From: Conchocele bisecta
Lineage: Eukaryota > Mollusca > Bivalvia > Lucinida > Thyasiridae
Assembly (NCBI GenBank): GCA_029237695.1
Contig: CM055271.1
Span: 30,596,695-30,660,694, forward strand
Direction: 5' to 3'
DNA length: 64,000 nucleotides
The position numbers were made by a program, and so were the translations under genes. Shown one piece after another: positions 34,144-45,068 of this stretch. Every line of letters starts with the position of its first letter. The stretch's first letter is position 1. The notes under the pieces are model-generated. The model saw nothing but the letters and a program-made list of their open reading frames with translations, had not been told where the DNA came from and ran no database searches.

Positions 34144-34602
34144 TTTACACATTCCCGGTCTTCTGGAGAAATGGCGGGTATTGTAACATGAGCTCTGATT
34201 GGTCAAGCAGTAACGCGTTACCAAAAATAAGTAATGCGTTACACCTGCTTCACTAACGCGTTAGATATTGATATTTTATTATATACATCATACATTTGTA
34301 ACCCGTTACTTCTCAGAAGTAACGCGTTACTTACCAACAGTAACGCGTTATAACTCTAACACGTTAGAAGCTGTACTTATGACACGATCCGCCAATATGG
34401 AGGATTTGTAACGCGTTACAGCCAATTTCTAATGCGTTACTCACTGTTAGTCTTGTAACGCATTACTGTTGATCAGTAACGCGTTACAAATATGTGTTTC
34501 ACTATATTGTACATACATTAGTAACGCGTTACTTCTCACAAGTAACGCGTTACTTCTCTAACGCGTTAGAAACGGCACTTATGACATGAATCGCCACTCA
34601 TA
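34144..34602 (-). repeat. Right TIR with 9 exact TAACGCGTTA palindromes
   Basis: Inverted copy of 26341-26786. Besides nine exact motifs it has several one-base variants, mostly changes expected from CpG deamination (TAATGCGTTA, TAACGCATTA, TAACACGTTA). The inner edge again has the CCAATCAGA box and the AATACCCGCC stretch. Confidence 0.9.
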
Positions 34603-34608
34603 CACATC

Positions 34609-36255
34609 AACAATTTAAGTTGAATTTTGGGAAAACAACCTTCCTGACACAGACAATATTTCATTGTGAAACTGCAAATTTGAAAAGCTGCAACTCTATT
34701 ATAACCCACATTTTCCCCAAAAATAAAACCATTCGGTTTTCAGCTTTTCAAATCATAGTAAAAAGTATGTAGAAACAGAAAACAATCTAGGTCCTTCACA
34801 AATGTCCACTTTTATCCAGTCACAAATTCTGTTAACACAACATTGAACATAACTCTAACATGTAATATGCATTTAAACAACACAGATGCAAAACAAATGC
34901 CCATGAAATAAGCAAATGTAATGCAGTTGGAATGTATAATTTCCCTCGGAATCATGTGAAAATGTCTACAAAACATACAAAACATACAAAAGGATTAACA
35001 TATGTAACTCCTCATTTAGTCCGCTATTTAGTGTGTGACATTGGTCTGATAACTACCAATTTAGATTCGTATTACAATACAAGATAAGTATGTGAATTCA
35101 ATATATACATGACCACTTTCAGGAAAAAAGAAATCTTCATCATTGGTCCTGAGACCCGGCCATTTTTGGTTCGGCCATCACAATTTTATAAAATCTGAAA
35201 GCGAATCAGTGGTCGATCATTCTAGAACGTTTCATCAAAATTGTTTGTACATTGGTTCGTTTTTGATTAGTTAAATATATGTTTAAAAACAATAATAAAT
35301 GATTACGAGGACAACCGTTCGAGGGCTTTCCCAGCCTCGCAAATAAAGAAACAAAATAGAACGCTTAAAGCTATTTTGATTATTGATATCTAAATATAAC
35401 TTGCACTTGCACGATAGCCAACCCGTTTCCATATTTAACTTCTACAAGTCGCACAGTCATCTTGCAGATGAACATAACAACTTGAAGCAGAAAGTTAAAG
35501 TGAATGAATCACAGAAGAAAGTAAAGTGTGAAAGGAAATTACGAAATTATACACTTTGTCAGAATAATCAGACTGATTCTGAATCGATAAGACACTATAG
35601 TAGATATGGGATGAACTGCGTGTTATGCGGTTTATAACAGTGAAGTGTTTATAACGTGACACGTGCTTATATAATTCGCCGTTTCTGCTTGTCAGCACAC
35701 ATATTTCGGCAATATAACTTGAATTTGAATTAGAACATTAAAGTGAATGAATGTGTGGCCGAGAAACGGACTTAAACACAGACTTAAACGCACAATGTAT
35801 ACATAGTGTGACGGATAGACGGACGGACAGACACATAGTAAAACAAATTGCCCCTTGCCGTTTGGTCATGGTGGCATAAAAACACCAAATCTGTAAGATA
35901 GCTATAAAATTTAGAGCGGCAAAAAAAGCTATTGTGAAAGTGCAAGTTAATAATTAGTAAGTACAGGATACAAATAATTTGTCTTGGCATTTGCACTACT
36001 TCCATGTGAGCCTAGTTATTCTGAACCAACCTGGCCCCTTACTAATCACCGGCTCGAGTGTAATGTATGCGCACCACCACCTTTTCGTCCCAGCAATGTG
36101 CGTTTTCAGATCTATTACTAACCCACTACATTTGCCTGCCTTTCGTAATACACTTGCCACTGAGATTGTGGTTATCATGTGTGTTAATCTTAACTCAGAA
36201 GCCAGAGACGGTCGTAAATATAAAGTCCATCTAAACATAGCGAGTGGATGTCTTG
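34609..36255 (-). other. No gene recognised; orphan hairpin/GTCC terminus at 35815-35880
   Basis: Mostly AT-rich DNA without coding character. At 35815-35880 (minus) TATGCCACCATGACC...CAAGGGGCAAT followed by TGTCCGTCCGTC is a hairpin-type 5' end. The adjoining GTGGCCGAGAAACGG stretch (35755) also occurs at 26140, so two relics of one family flank the 8.26-kb element. Confidence 0.5.
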
Positions 36256-36797
36256 TTAGAAAATGTGGACCATTTCTTTGTAATATTTGCTTACGAGAGA
36301 AAGAGCGCGCGCCTGGCTTACATCAGTCGATAGTGCGAAGCTGATTATTAATTGATGTATTTCCAGGGGTAAAACTGGTGCAAAAGCGTCAATCTCACAA
36401 CTTTCTTCAGTACTATCCCGATCACCATCCATAACCACTCCTCGACCATCGTCAATCTGACAACTTTCTTCAGTACCATCCCGATCACCATCCATAACCA
36501 CTCCTCGACCATCGTCAATCTGACAACTTTCTTCAGTACTATCCCGATCACCATCCATAACCACTCGTCGACCATCGTCGTCACAACTTTCTTCAGTACT
36601 ATCCCGATCACCATCCATAACCACTCCTCGACCATCGTCAATCTCACAACTTTCTTCAGTACTTTCCCGATTACCATCCATAACCACTCCTCGACCATCG
36701 TCAATCTCACAACTTTCTTCAGTACTTTCCCGATCACCATCCATAACCACTCCTCGACCATCGTCAATCTCACAACTTTCTTCAGTACTATCCCGAT
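36256..36797 (-). CDS. Acidic 22-residue repeat protein with C-terminal F-box-like motif; 5' end lost
   Basis: A minus-strand frame reads six tandem copies of a 22-residue (66-bp) unit, DSTEESCEIDDGRGVVMDGD, then DAFAPVLPLEIHQLIISFAL..RALSLVSKYYKEMVHIF and a TAA. LPLEIHQLIISF...LSLVSK fits the F-box pattern, the Skp1-binding motif of SCF ubiquitin ligases, which is normally N-terminal to substrate domains. Here it follows the repeats and the frame stops only about 10 residues later, so either a spliced exon continues elsewhere or this is a fragment. The 5' side is cut at 36797 by a truncated LINE. Because 66 is a multiple of three, other frames are open too; the F-box continuation is the reason for choosing this one. 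Confidence 0.5.
36390..36797. repeat. 66-bp coding minisatellite, about six units
   Basis: ACAACTTTCTTCAGTACT...ATCCATAACCACTCCTCGAC repeated with near-identical units; one unit (around 36575) has lost 6 bp in frame, which keeps the coding phase and favours selection on the protein. Confidence 0.9.
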
Positions 36798-38884
36798 TTT
36801 TTGAAAGACAGACAATTCCAAGTCCGAGTCGGTACAACCCTTTCTGATCCCCATGAACAGGAAATGGGTGTACCGCAGGGAAGTATATTGTCTGTTACCC
36901 TTTTTAGCATTAAACTGAATAATATTGTAAAATGCCTGCAACCAGGTGTTGACTGTTCTTTATATGTCGATGATTTTTTAATATGTTACAAATCAAAGAA
37001 CATGCATACTATTGAGCGCCAATTACAACTGAGCCTCAATAGAATAAACAAGTGGACCACAGAAAACGGCTTTAAGTTTTCGAAATCTAAAACTCAACTG
37101 CATGCATTTTTGCAAAAGACGCGGTCTTCACCCTGATCCCGAGCTTAAACTGGGAACACATCCCATCCCAGTTGTTCGGGAGCAGAAATTTCTTGGTCTT
37201 TATCTTTGATCCTAAAACTCACTTTTAAAATTTTAAACCCCATTTACGATACTTGAAAGCTAAATGCCAGAAAGCACTCAACTTAATGCGAGTGGTAGCA
37301 AATCATGACTGGGGTGCAGACCGAAAGGTGCTGCACCGCCTTTACATCGCACATGTTCGCTCAAAACTAGACTACGGATGCACTGTATATGGGTCTGCCA
37401 GTAAATCCGATCTTCAGACGCTCGATCCAATACATCACCAAGGCTTACGACTCTGCCTGGGTGCATTCCGTACGTCTAACGCACAGAGCTTATATGCCGA
37501 AGCAAATGAACCTTCTCTCCACGACAGACGCACCAAATTATCTTTGCAATACGCCACTAAACTACATTCCAATCCATCTAATCCAGCTTATAACACGGTC
37601 TTTTCATCGAACTACAGATGCTGTATTCGATAAGAAACCAAGAAGCTTCAAGCCACCATTCGGCAAGAGAATGGATCCTTTGATACACGATGCTGGCTTG
37701 GATCTGGATCACATTGCCAAATACGCTGTTCCAGATACTCCACCGTGGCAGTTGGAACAGCCCAAGGTGATCTTCGATCTTAGTCAGCACACGAAAGCAA
37801 CAACTGATCCATCCATTTTTAAATCACTTTTTCTTGAGGTTAAAGACAGATACAATACATACACTCCGCTTTTTACTGATGGCTCAAAGATCGGGGACCG
37901 GGTAGCATCTGCTGCCGCTGTCCCCGAGGGAGATCTTCAATCCAGACTCCCAGACAAATCTTCGATATTTTCTGCGGAATTGAGGGCGATTTTACTTGCT
38001 CTTGATTTCGCGAAAATATCTTGGAGAAAGCAATTCATTTTATTTTCCGATTCATTATCTTCACTACAAGCTTTGTACAACATGAAGCTTGAACATCCAC
38101 TTATCCGCCAAATCATGGAGCTACACCATATTTTACTTTCGTCTGGCAAGGACATTATTTTTTGTTGGCTACCCAGTCATACTGGTATCAAGGGCAATGA
38201 CAGGGCAGATAGTGCTGCCAAGGCCGCCCTGGATCTGCCGACTTCTCATTTTCCTGTTTGCTATCATGATTTTAAATCATCCATCAACTCATTCATCTCC
38301 GATACAATGCAGATCCAGTGGGATCTGCTCACAGATAATAAGCTTCATGCTGTGAAACCGACTGTGGGCGAATGGACTCCTGGCTACAGACATGTACGCC
38401 GGGATGAAGTTGTCCTTAGTCGATTGCGCATTGGACATACACGACTAACGCATTCGTATATGCTCAAAGGTGAGCCGCGTCCATGGTGTATTCCATGCCA
38501 CAGCGCATTTACCGTGCAACACATCCTACTGGACTGTATCGATTTTGCCGATATTCGAGGCAAACACTTCAATGTTACTTCACTTGCGGAGCTATTCCAG
38601 GTGGAGAACATTGAAGGTTTGCTTCACTTTCTACATGAAACTAACTTGTATCGGAAAATTTAATTTTATCATTGTATACATGTTTCTCATTATTATACTT
38701 TTATAATTCTATACACGTTGTTCATTTATATTATTTATCATATTAATATTTTTACCTTATCATCTGATTGATTATTACATGTAACATACTATTTTACTAT
38801 TCTTTTTATTCTTCATCTACATTGCTTGGCCCTAAATGATACTCTTTTGTGTTGATGGGCCGTTAAGCACCATTCCATTCCATT
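36797..38884 (+). mobile_element. LINE copy L1: RT C-terminus, RNase H, 3' tail; 5'-truncated
   Basis: Non-LTR retrotransposon (RNase H-bearing, I-superfamily-like). Starts mid-RT (FLKDRQFQVRVGTT), has GVPQGSIL and the catalytic YVDDF, breaks frame near 37130-37240, then carries an open frame (37389-38663) with a complete RNase H domain: LFTDGSK, SAELRAILLAL, FSDSLSSL and WLPSHTGIKGNDRAD. It ends with the family tail GTTGATGGGCCGTTAAGCACC and (CCATT)n. The RNase H frame is intact, unlike that of the copies at 55-63 kb. No target duplication is seen around it. Confidence 0.85.
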
Positions 38885-39756
38885 GTTTCATAAATAAGTC
38901 ACTACTTGTTCCATTCACACTAGATAAGCAGCATATCTTTTCATATTTTCCCATAAAACATACAAGCTGTGGAGTCATGTTATAATTTTTTGAATTGTCT
39001 TAGGAGACGATCCGAAAGAACTCTCAATTTACATGTTCCATAGATAATATATTGAAAACTGTGTTGCGGGGCATCAGATAAGCAACGTATATGGACTATA
39101 GTTTCATACATCTACATAAAACATACAAGTTGCACATTTTTAGAAAGGTCTTATCATGCTTATGAAACTTTTCTAATAAACTCCCAATTTGCATATTTCA
39201 TTGTGAAATATGAAGAAAACAGTGCTGCAGGGTAGCAGATAAGCAGCAGATATTGATATGTTTTCATATTTCTCAATAAAAGCGACAATCTGCATATTTT
39301 TTTTTTAGAATTTCAATCTTTTAGACACTATTCAAATACGCACTGATTTGAGCACTGATTTTGCATGCGGATAAATAAAATTGACTTACTTGATAAATGA
39401 TCTAGTTAATTAATTAATCCCAAATCCTGACAAATAATCCATTTCACCTTGTTCACAAATATTCACATTTTTTTTTATAATTACACTATTTTTGTAACAT
39501 CTATTATACATGTAAGGTAACACATCCACCGAAATGAATTATTCATATTTACACAGTGTAATGAGGGGCAGTAATCTGAATGTTTTCCGTTTTTATCATT
39601 TCTCAACCAAAATTTATATTGTGAACCTCATTTGAATCATCTGGCTGAGACGGTTCAAATGAGGGTTCACAACATATACTTTTATGGACAAATCATAAAA
39701 AAATTACTAGATTTCAGCCGAAAGCCACTCACACATCTGTACAAGGAGCACGTTTA
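38885..39756. other. No gene; one hairpin
   Basis: AT-rich repeats of CATATTT-type phrases. GAACCTCATTTGAA and TTCAAATGAGGGTTC (39625-39672) form a hairpin shortly downstream of the piggyBac stop codon; it might belong to the transposon end. Confidence 0.5.
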
Positions 39757-41963
39757 TTAGTTCTTCAACATGTCACGATGCCAAGCAGGAAAGCACGTGA
39801 CACACAGGTGCACATTGCACTGTTGGCACATGTTCACTATTTCCCGACGATGCTTCTGCTTACTGCACTGCCTGCAGCGACCTCGTTTCGACGCTGTCTT
39901 CGGGAAGTGTCCAACACTGAACGTCGTTAGAGCAGCTCTTTCATTTTCCACATAATCACCAATTAGCAACTTTGCTAGCGCCATTCGATACTCGAGCATC
40001 GTTAGTTTCTTCACCCTGCCTGTCTTTGTGTGGCGCTGGTGGTTGACGGACTCTTTCATCATAATAAAACCATTGGTGATGGCGACATCAAAAATAAACC
40101 AAAATAGGTACAGCCACAATTTCCGTGAAGATCTGTATGTGGAGTACTCCGTCCGCAACTGGTCCGCATGGTCAACGCCGTTCATATGGCTGTTATATTC
40201 TGGTATAATGGCCGGCGCACGGATTTCGCGAACCTCCCCATTCCGAGACTTTCGACTCACTACACTGTCGATACGGGCGGGATTTTCTGCGGTGGACAGG
40301 ACATACACATGCTTCTTCTCCTTCCACAGACAGGCAATCAGCTCTCCTTTTTGAGCAGTTCTGAACTGCCCCTGTTCCTTGAGATCTTTCTCTCGCGGAG
40401 TTGCGTTGGTAACCCTTTTTCCCTTTTTTGTTTCGGCGTACAGTTCCGCGGGCATATGTACGATTCTCGAGTAGGGTGTCCAGTAGTGCAGGGCTGGTAA
40501 AGAAGTTGTCCATGTTTACGATATGGTGTTTGTGCCAAACTTTCCTCGTCATGTCCTGTACAACTCGCGCTGCAAGACCAACCTCAGCTCTACCTTGTTC
40601 TCGGCCAGTGTACACATGAAACTCATTTGTGTAGCCGTTGGTTGGATCCGCCCTCATCCAGACCTTGATTCCATATTTCGCGGGTTTTGACGGAAGATAC
40701 TGGCGGAACGACAGTCGCTCACGGAACTTCACCATGGCTTCATCCACACTGGTGTTCTGGTGCGGGTTATAATGGCGAAGGCAGTGTTGTTGTACTTCGC
40801 TAAGGATGGGCCGCACATGGTGAAGCTTGTCGTGTCCTGGCTGGCCTTTTGCAGGGTTCTGTGTCCGGTCATTCGCATGACAATACTGCAGTAACTTGTC
40901 AAACCGGTCTCGCTTCATAACTTTCCGGATATTCAGATTCCTGAATAAGGAGTCCGTGGACCAATACATAGCCGACTGTGGTAGCTGCAAATATACAAAA
41001 ATAATAACATAATTTATATATTTTTATATAAATCATGCGTTATGAAAACTGAAAATTAACTGTTTCTAAATCAAACCTTTTCATCAATTAAACTGGTTGA
41101 GACTCATTTTAAAACTTGAAAAAAGTTTATAATCTTGTGTGGGCCTAATTTGTTTTCACGAAATCGATAGATTATACGTACATATATATACGGTGTTTGC
41201 GACCAGTGTAGATCCAGATCAGATTGTGCATCCGCACAATCTTATCAGGCTCTGCACTGTTCGCTGTTCAATCAATGACATGACGACCAACCAATTGTTT
41301 AATGAAAGGAATTATAGTTTAGAGCCCAGAATTTACATATTTAGACGAGTTTTGGTGAGATCAGCACGTTGAATTGAGAATAAATCATAAAGTTCGCTGA
41401 AATACGACTATGGAAACCAGCGTAGACTCGGTCAGAATGCTCGGTTATGCAGGCTGATCTGGGAATATGTAACTATATACCGTAGTGATTATCAGATAAT
41501 TTACCTCCAAAATACTCATGTAGACTCGAATGCCGAACCACGCTTTTAGCTCGATCTCCGTCACTGGCCGCGAGTTAGGGTCGGGTTTCTCCTGTTGTCG
41601 CTGCTCGGCGTACATATTGGTTTGTGCCACCAAAGAGGCAATCAAGGTTTCCGAAAAGAACAGTTCCAGAAAGTCTAGCTCATTGGAATCAGGATCTAAG
41701 TCAACCGTTGGTCCTGGCTCTGGGGTGAAGTGAGCCTTGGCAATATCTGTCCGGTCATCCACAATCCAGTGACCTGCCACAAGTGGGGCGACATCAACAA
41801 TTTCATCATGAAATTCATTTTCAGTCTCCAAATTGTCAGAGTGTTCTGAATCAAATTCATCATTTTCGCTCCCATTGTTGATACTAATGTCGGAACCATC
41901 AGCATCATCCCCATCCGTCACTATAGCCAGCACTTGATCGAGATCGAGTCGTCGATTTGCCAT
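39757..41963 (-). CDS. piggyBac-type transposase, two exons, one frameshift
   Basis: DDD-type transposase that inserts at TTAA. Exon 1 (41963-41505) starts MANRRLDLDQ with an acidic N-terminus and ends LEV at a GAG|GTAAAT donor. Exon 2 (40984-39757) follows TATTTGCAG. It has the three catalytic aspartates in context (SVDEAMVKFRERLSF, NMDNFFTSPALL, MNGVDHADQLRTEYS) and a C-terminal cysteine-rich zinc domain (CRQC...CQQCNVHLCVTC). Near 40430, within A/G homopolymers after YARGTVRRNKKGK, the frame shifts by one, so either the gene is newly dead or the assembly is wrong there. All key residues are kept. Inverted ends were not confirmed; TTAA at 42303 beside CATTCCACCCTAGCGC (minus) is a candidate right tip. 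Confidence 0.88.
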
Positions 41964-43081
41964 AATTTACCAATTTTTGATGAACTTCAACTGTAAATAA
42001 CTTCTAAACACGTGTAAGAATTATTTCAATTCCAGCGCTCTTTGTTTACAAAATCATTATATGGTATATATAACGCGAAATCTGATTGGCTGACAGGCAG
42101 GAATCCCAGATATTGTGGCTCGAAACAACCTATGAAATGCGACGACATATCGTGGCGTGCGGGAGTGAAAGCTAGCTTTATCGAGCCGCCAATTCGGGGC
42201 TCGCGGGACTGGAATAAAATAAATACCGACTCGATTTCGTGACACGCGGGAGTCGGAGCACTGCAAGAGCGATGCGTTATCGGGGCGCTAGGGTGGAATG
42301 AGTTAATATTCAATTTCAAAACTAGTGTCCAATGTGCTGACGTCAATAGCGCTTAATCCCACCAAAACATGACAGAAATTGTGCATATGAGATCAGAACT
42401 GCAATGTCCAGTAAGCGAGGGCTTACCCCTCCCCACCCCCACCCCCGCCCCCCCCCCCTCCCCCGCGCCAACCATGTACAGCAATTCCCTACGTCATTAT
42501 CCCAAGGAATTTCGGAGCGCTGTAAGTTTGATCCCTAACACATCTTTGTGATGATGAATCTAGCTAGCGAATTTCAGTAGCCTTGGCCAACTAATGTGTA
42601 AGATATAGACCGGAAGATATGTTTTTGGAATTTGGCGATGATCTTGTTCATGATCTTGAGGGACGGACATTTGTTTCGCGACACACAACTTTATGTGATG
42701 CTGATGGTAGCCAAGGAGTTTCAGTAGCCTATGAAAGAGATACAGACCGCAAAGGGAATGGTTGGAATGTGGTGCGAATCACCTGTCCGTGACCATGATC
42801 CAAGACCCGTACATCGGAGGGACGTGCACGTGTTTTGCAACACACACTTATGTAATGATGATGATAGCCTGCGGGTTTCGATAGCCTAGGCCAGGTAATG
42901 AAAGAGATACAGATCGAACGGACGGACGAATGAATGGACGAATGGACAGGGTGAACCAGTATTACTAGAGGAAACACATTATTGACACATACGGGCAACC
43001 GTTTAACTCACAGAGAGTGCGACCATTTAAATGTCACGTTTGCTAGATGAGCATCATTAATAAAGAAAGTCTGACGTAAGC
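41964..43081. other. piggyBac 5' flank, poly-C tract, hairpin-element relics
   Basis: 41964-42306 is the likely promoter and right end of the piggyBac element. GTAAGCGAGGGCTTAC at 42411-42427 is the family F 3' palindrome, followed by a C-rich run. A GGACGGACGAATG... relic lies at 42915. No gene. Confidence 0.45.
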
Positions 43082-43893
43082 CATGGCGGCTAAATCCGCA
43101 GAGCGACCTCCCCCCTGTATTTATTGTAACAAGACATTCTCCGGGAAGGGAAATCTCGCCGCTCACATTCGAATTCATACCGGGGAAGGCCATTTGTATG
43201 TGGTGTTTGCGACAAGACGTTTTCTCAACTTGGCAACCTGAAAAGACACATGCTCATTCACACCGGAGAACGACCCTATCCATGTAGTCAATGTAATAAG
43301 AAGTTTTTCTACAAATGCAGAACTCAACAGACACACCAGGACTCATACTGGAGAACGGCCATTCGCGTGTAATGTTTGTGACAAGACATTCACCGACGGT
43401 AGCAATCTCAGGATACACATGTTCATCCACACCGGGGATAAACTACATACATGTAATTATTGTGATAGGACATTCACTGCAAAGGGGCATCTCATCACGC
43501 ATACAATGATTCATACCAACGAACGGCCATATGAATGTAGTGTTTGTGACAAGACTTCCTCCGACGGTAGCAGCCTTAAGAGACTTTTATCCTCATCCAC
43601 ACCGGCGATCGACTACATATATGTAACTATTGTAATAAGAAATTCACTGCAAAACAACATCTTATCACACAAAGAGATTCGCTACAAAGTCAGATGTCAC
43701 CAAACACACGCGGATTCATACTGGAGAACGGCCATATACATGTAACATTTGCGACAAGAAGTTCTCAATGGTCAAGGACTTGAATAGGCATATGTATATT
43801 CACAACGACCAGCCACAGCCACATACATGTAGTTATTGTGGTATGTCATTCTCTCAAAAGGGCAATGTCAATACACACATCGGGATACATACC
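43082..43893 (+). pseudogene. C2H2 zinc-finger gene, about nine fingers, frameshifted
   Basis: Opens [19 protein letters not shown] with a reasonable Kozak context (GCCATGG). Successive fingers can be read: [126 protein letters not shown] and CSYCGMSFSQKGNVNTH, mostly with HTGERP-type linkers. Single-base losses break the frame after finger 1 (GGGGAAGGCCA lacks one base) and within fingers 3, 6 and 7. The 3' end is replaced by family C core exactly at CATACC. Nuclear DNA-binding protein by family; now almost certainly non-functional unless the indels are assembly errors. Confidence 0.8.
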
Positions 43894-44515
43894 AAATATC
43901 AGACGCATAGGTATTAAGGTGAAAAAGTTTTTCGAGTTACAAGGAGAAATAGTGAAATTCTAAGTCCGAAAGGGGGAGATAATCCACGACGGAGCGTCGG
44001 ATCAAAAATCCAAATTCATTTTGCGCATCTGCACATCATAACGAAGCTACATACCAAATACCAGACGCGTAGGTATTAAGGTGAAAAAGTTGTTCGAGTT
44101 ACAAGGAAAAATAGTGAAATTCTAAGTCTGAAAGTGGGGAGATAATCCATGACGGAGTGTCAGATCAAATATCCGAATACACTCTGCGCATCTGCACATC
44201 ATAACGAAGCTACATACCAAATAGCAGACGCGTAGGTATTAAGGTGAAAAAGTTTTTCGAGTTACAAGGAAAAATAGTGAAATTCTAAGTCTGAAAGTGG
44301 GGAGATAATCCATGACGGAGTGTCAGATCAAAAATCCGAATACACTCTGCGCATCTGCACATCATAACGAGGCTACATACCAAATATCAGACGCGTAGGT
44401 ATTAAAGTCAAAAAGTTTTTCGAGTTACAAGAAACGTGGCGGACGGACAGACTCAGACGGACACTATGGTCGAAAACAATATACCCATTTCTTTTCCAAA
44501 ATGTGGGTATGACTA
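43894..44515 (-). mobile_element. Family C element, four units with 5' terminus, 3' end missing
   Basis: Four core units (AGACGCGTAGGTATTAAGG) in the same orientation as 21221-23146, then CGGACGGACAG and ATACCCATTTCTTTTCC/GTGGGTAT, the C-type 5' hairpin. The missing 3' part coincides with the zinc-finger junction. Confidence 0.8.
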
Positions 44516-45031
44516 TAGTATAGTTAACAACAATTTGTATTACAACTATATGTGGTACAATTAGTGTTCCTCTATATTTGTTAATCATGGCGGCCATTTT
44601 GAATTTGGCAGCCATTTTGTGTTCAAAGAAATTGCCACCCTATTTTTTCTGAAAGCTTAATCGACCTAAATCATAAATCAAGCGAGAGTTTGCTTTTAAC
44701 AAAAACAAATTAATGGAACTATTTTTTAACGACAATCTAGCTTCAACGTCGATTCGGCGTTAGCAGGCGACGTTGTTTTTCGGCGTTAGCAGGCGACGTT
44801 GTTTCAACGTTGAATTTCAACGTCATTTCACCTATCAAAATTCAATAGTATTGAATGGTGAAATGCCTGCTGAGAAGTGTGTCGAAATTAGGACCATGTC
44901 GGAATTGGGCTATTCCAGAAAATATCTGTACCCCCCTAAAGAAGGAGTTTTTATTACCAGTAACCCCCCCCCCCCCCCTGGACAAAACAGCAAATGAATG
45001 ACCCCCCTGGACAAACCGTCTCTACTCCCCC

Positions 45032-45068
<37 letters not shown>

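Larger units (their letters stand above)
26341..34602. mobile_element. 8.26-kb DNA transposon with ~445-bp TIRs of TAACGCGTTA arrays, 6-bp TSD
   Basis: 26341-26786 and 34144-34602 are inverted copies differing at roughly two dozen positions by eye, starting TATGAGTGGCGATTCATG at both outer tips. The flanks carry a perfect 6-bp duplication, CACATC, at 26335-26340 and 34603-34608. The interior has a plus-strand short exon by the left TIR, minus-strand exons at 33.2, 31.9 and 30.7 kb, several later insertions (hairpin elements, hAT MITE ends, two SINEs) and the N gap. TAT...ATA tips with a 6-bp duplication do not let me assign a superfamily. No recognised transposase domain is visible; part may be in the gap. 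Confidence 0.85.

Noticed and set aside
26341..34602. Assignment to Polinton/Maverick or IS3EU
   Set aside because: Polinton tips and genes are absent; TAT tips recall IS3EU but CACATC does not fit the TNNNNA-type duplication I remember for it. Left unassigned.
36348..36941. Alternative minus-strand frame through the 66-bp repeat (…KKVVRLTMVEEWLWMVIG…)
   Set aside because: Open only because the unit length is a multiple of three; the other frame continues into the F-box-like end.
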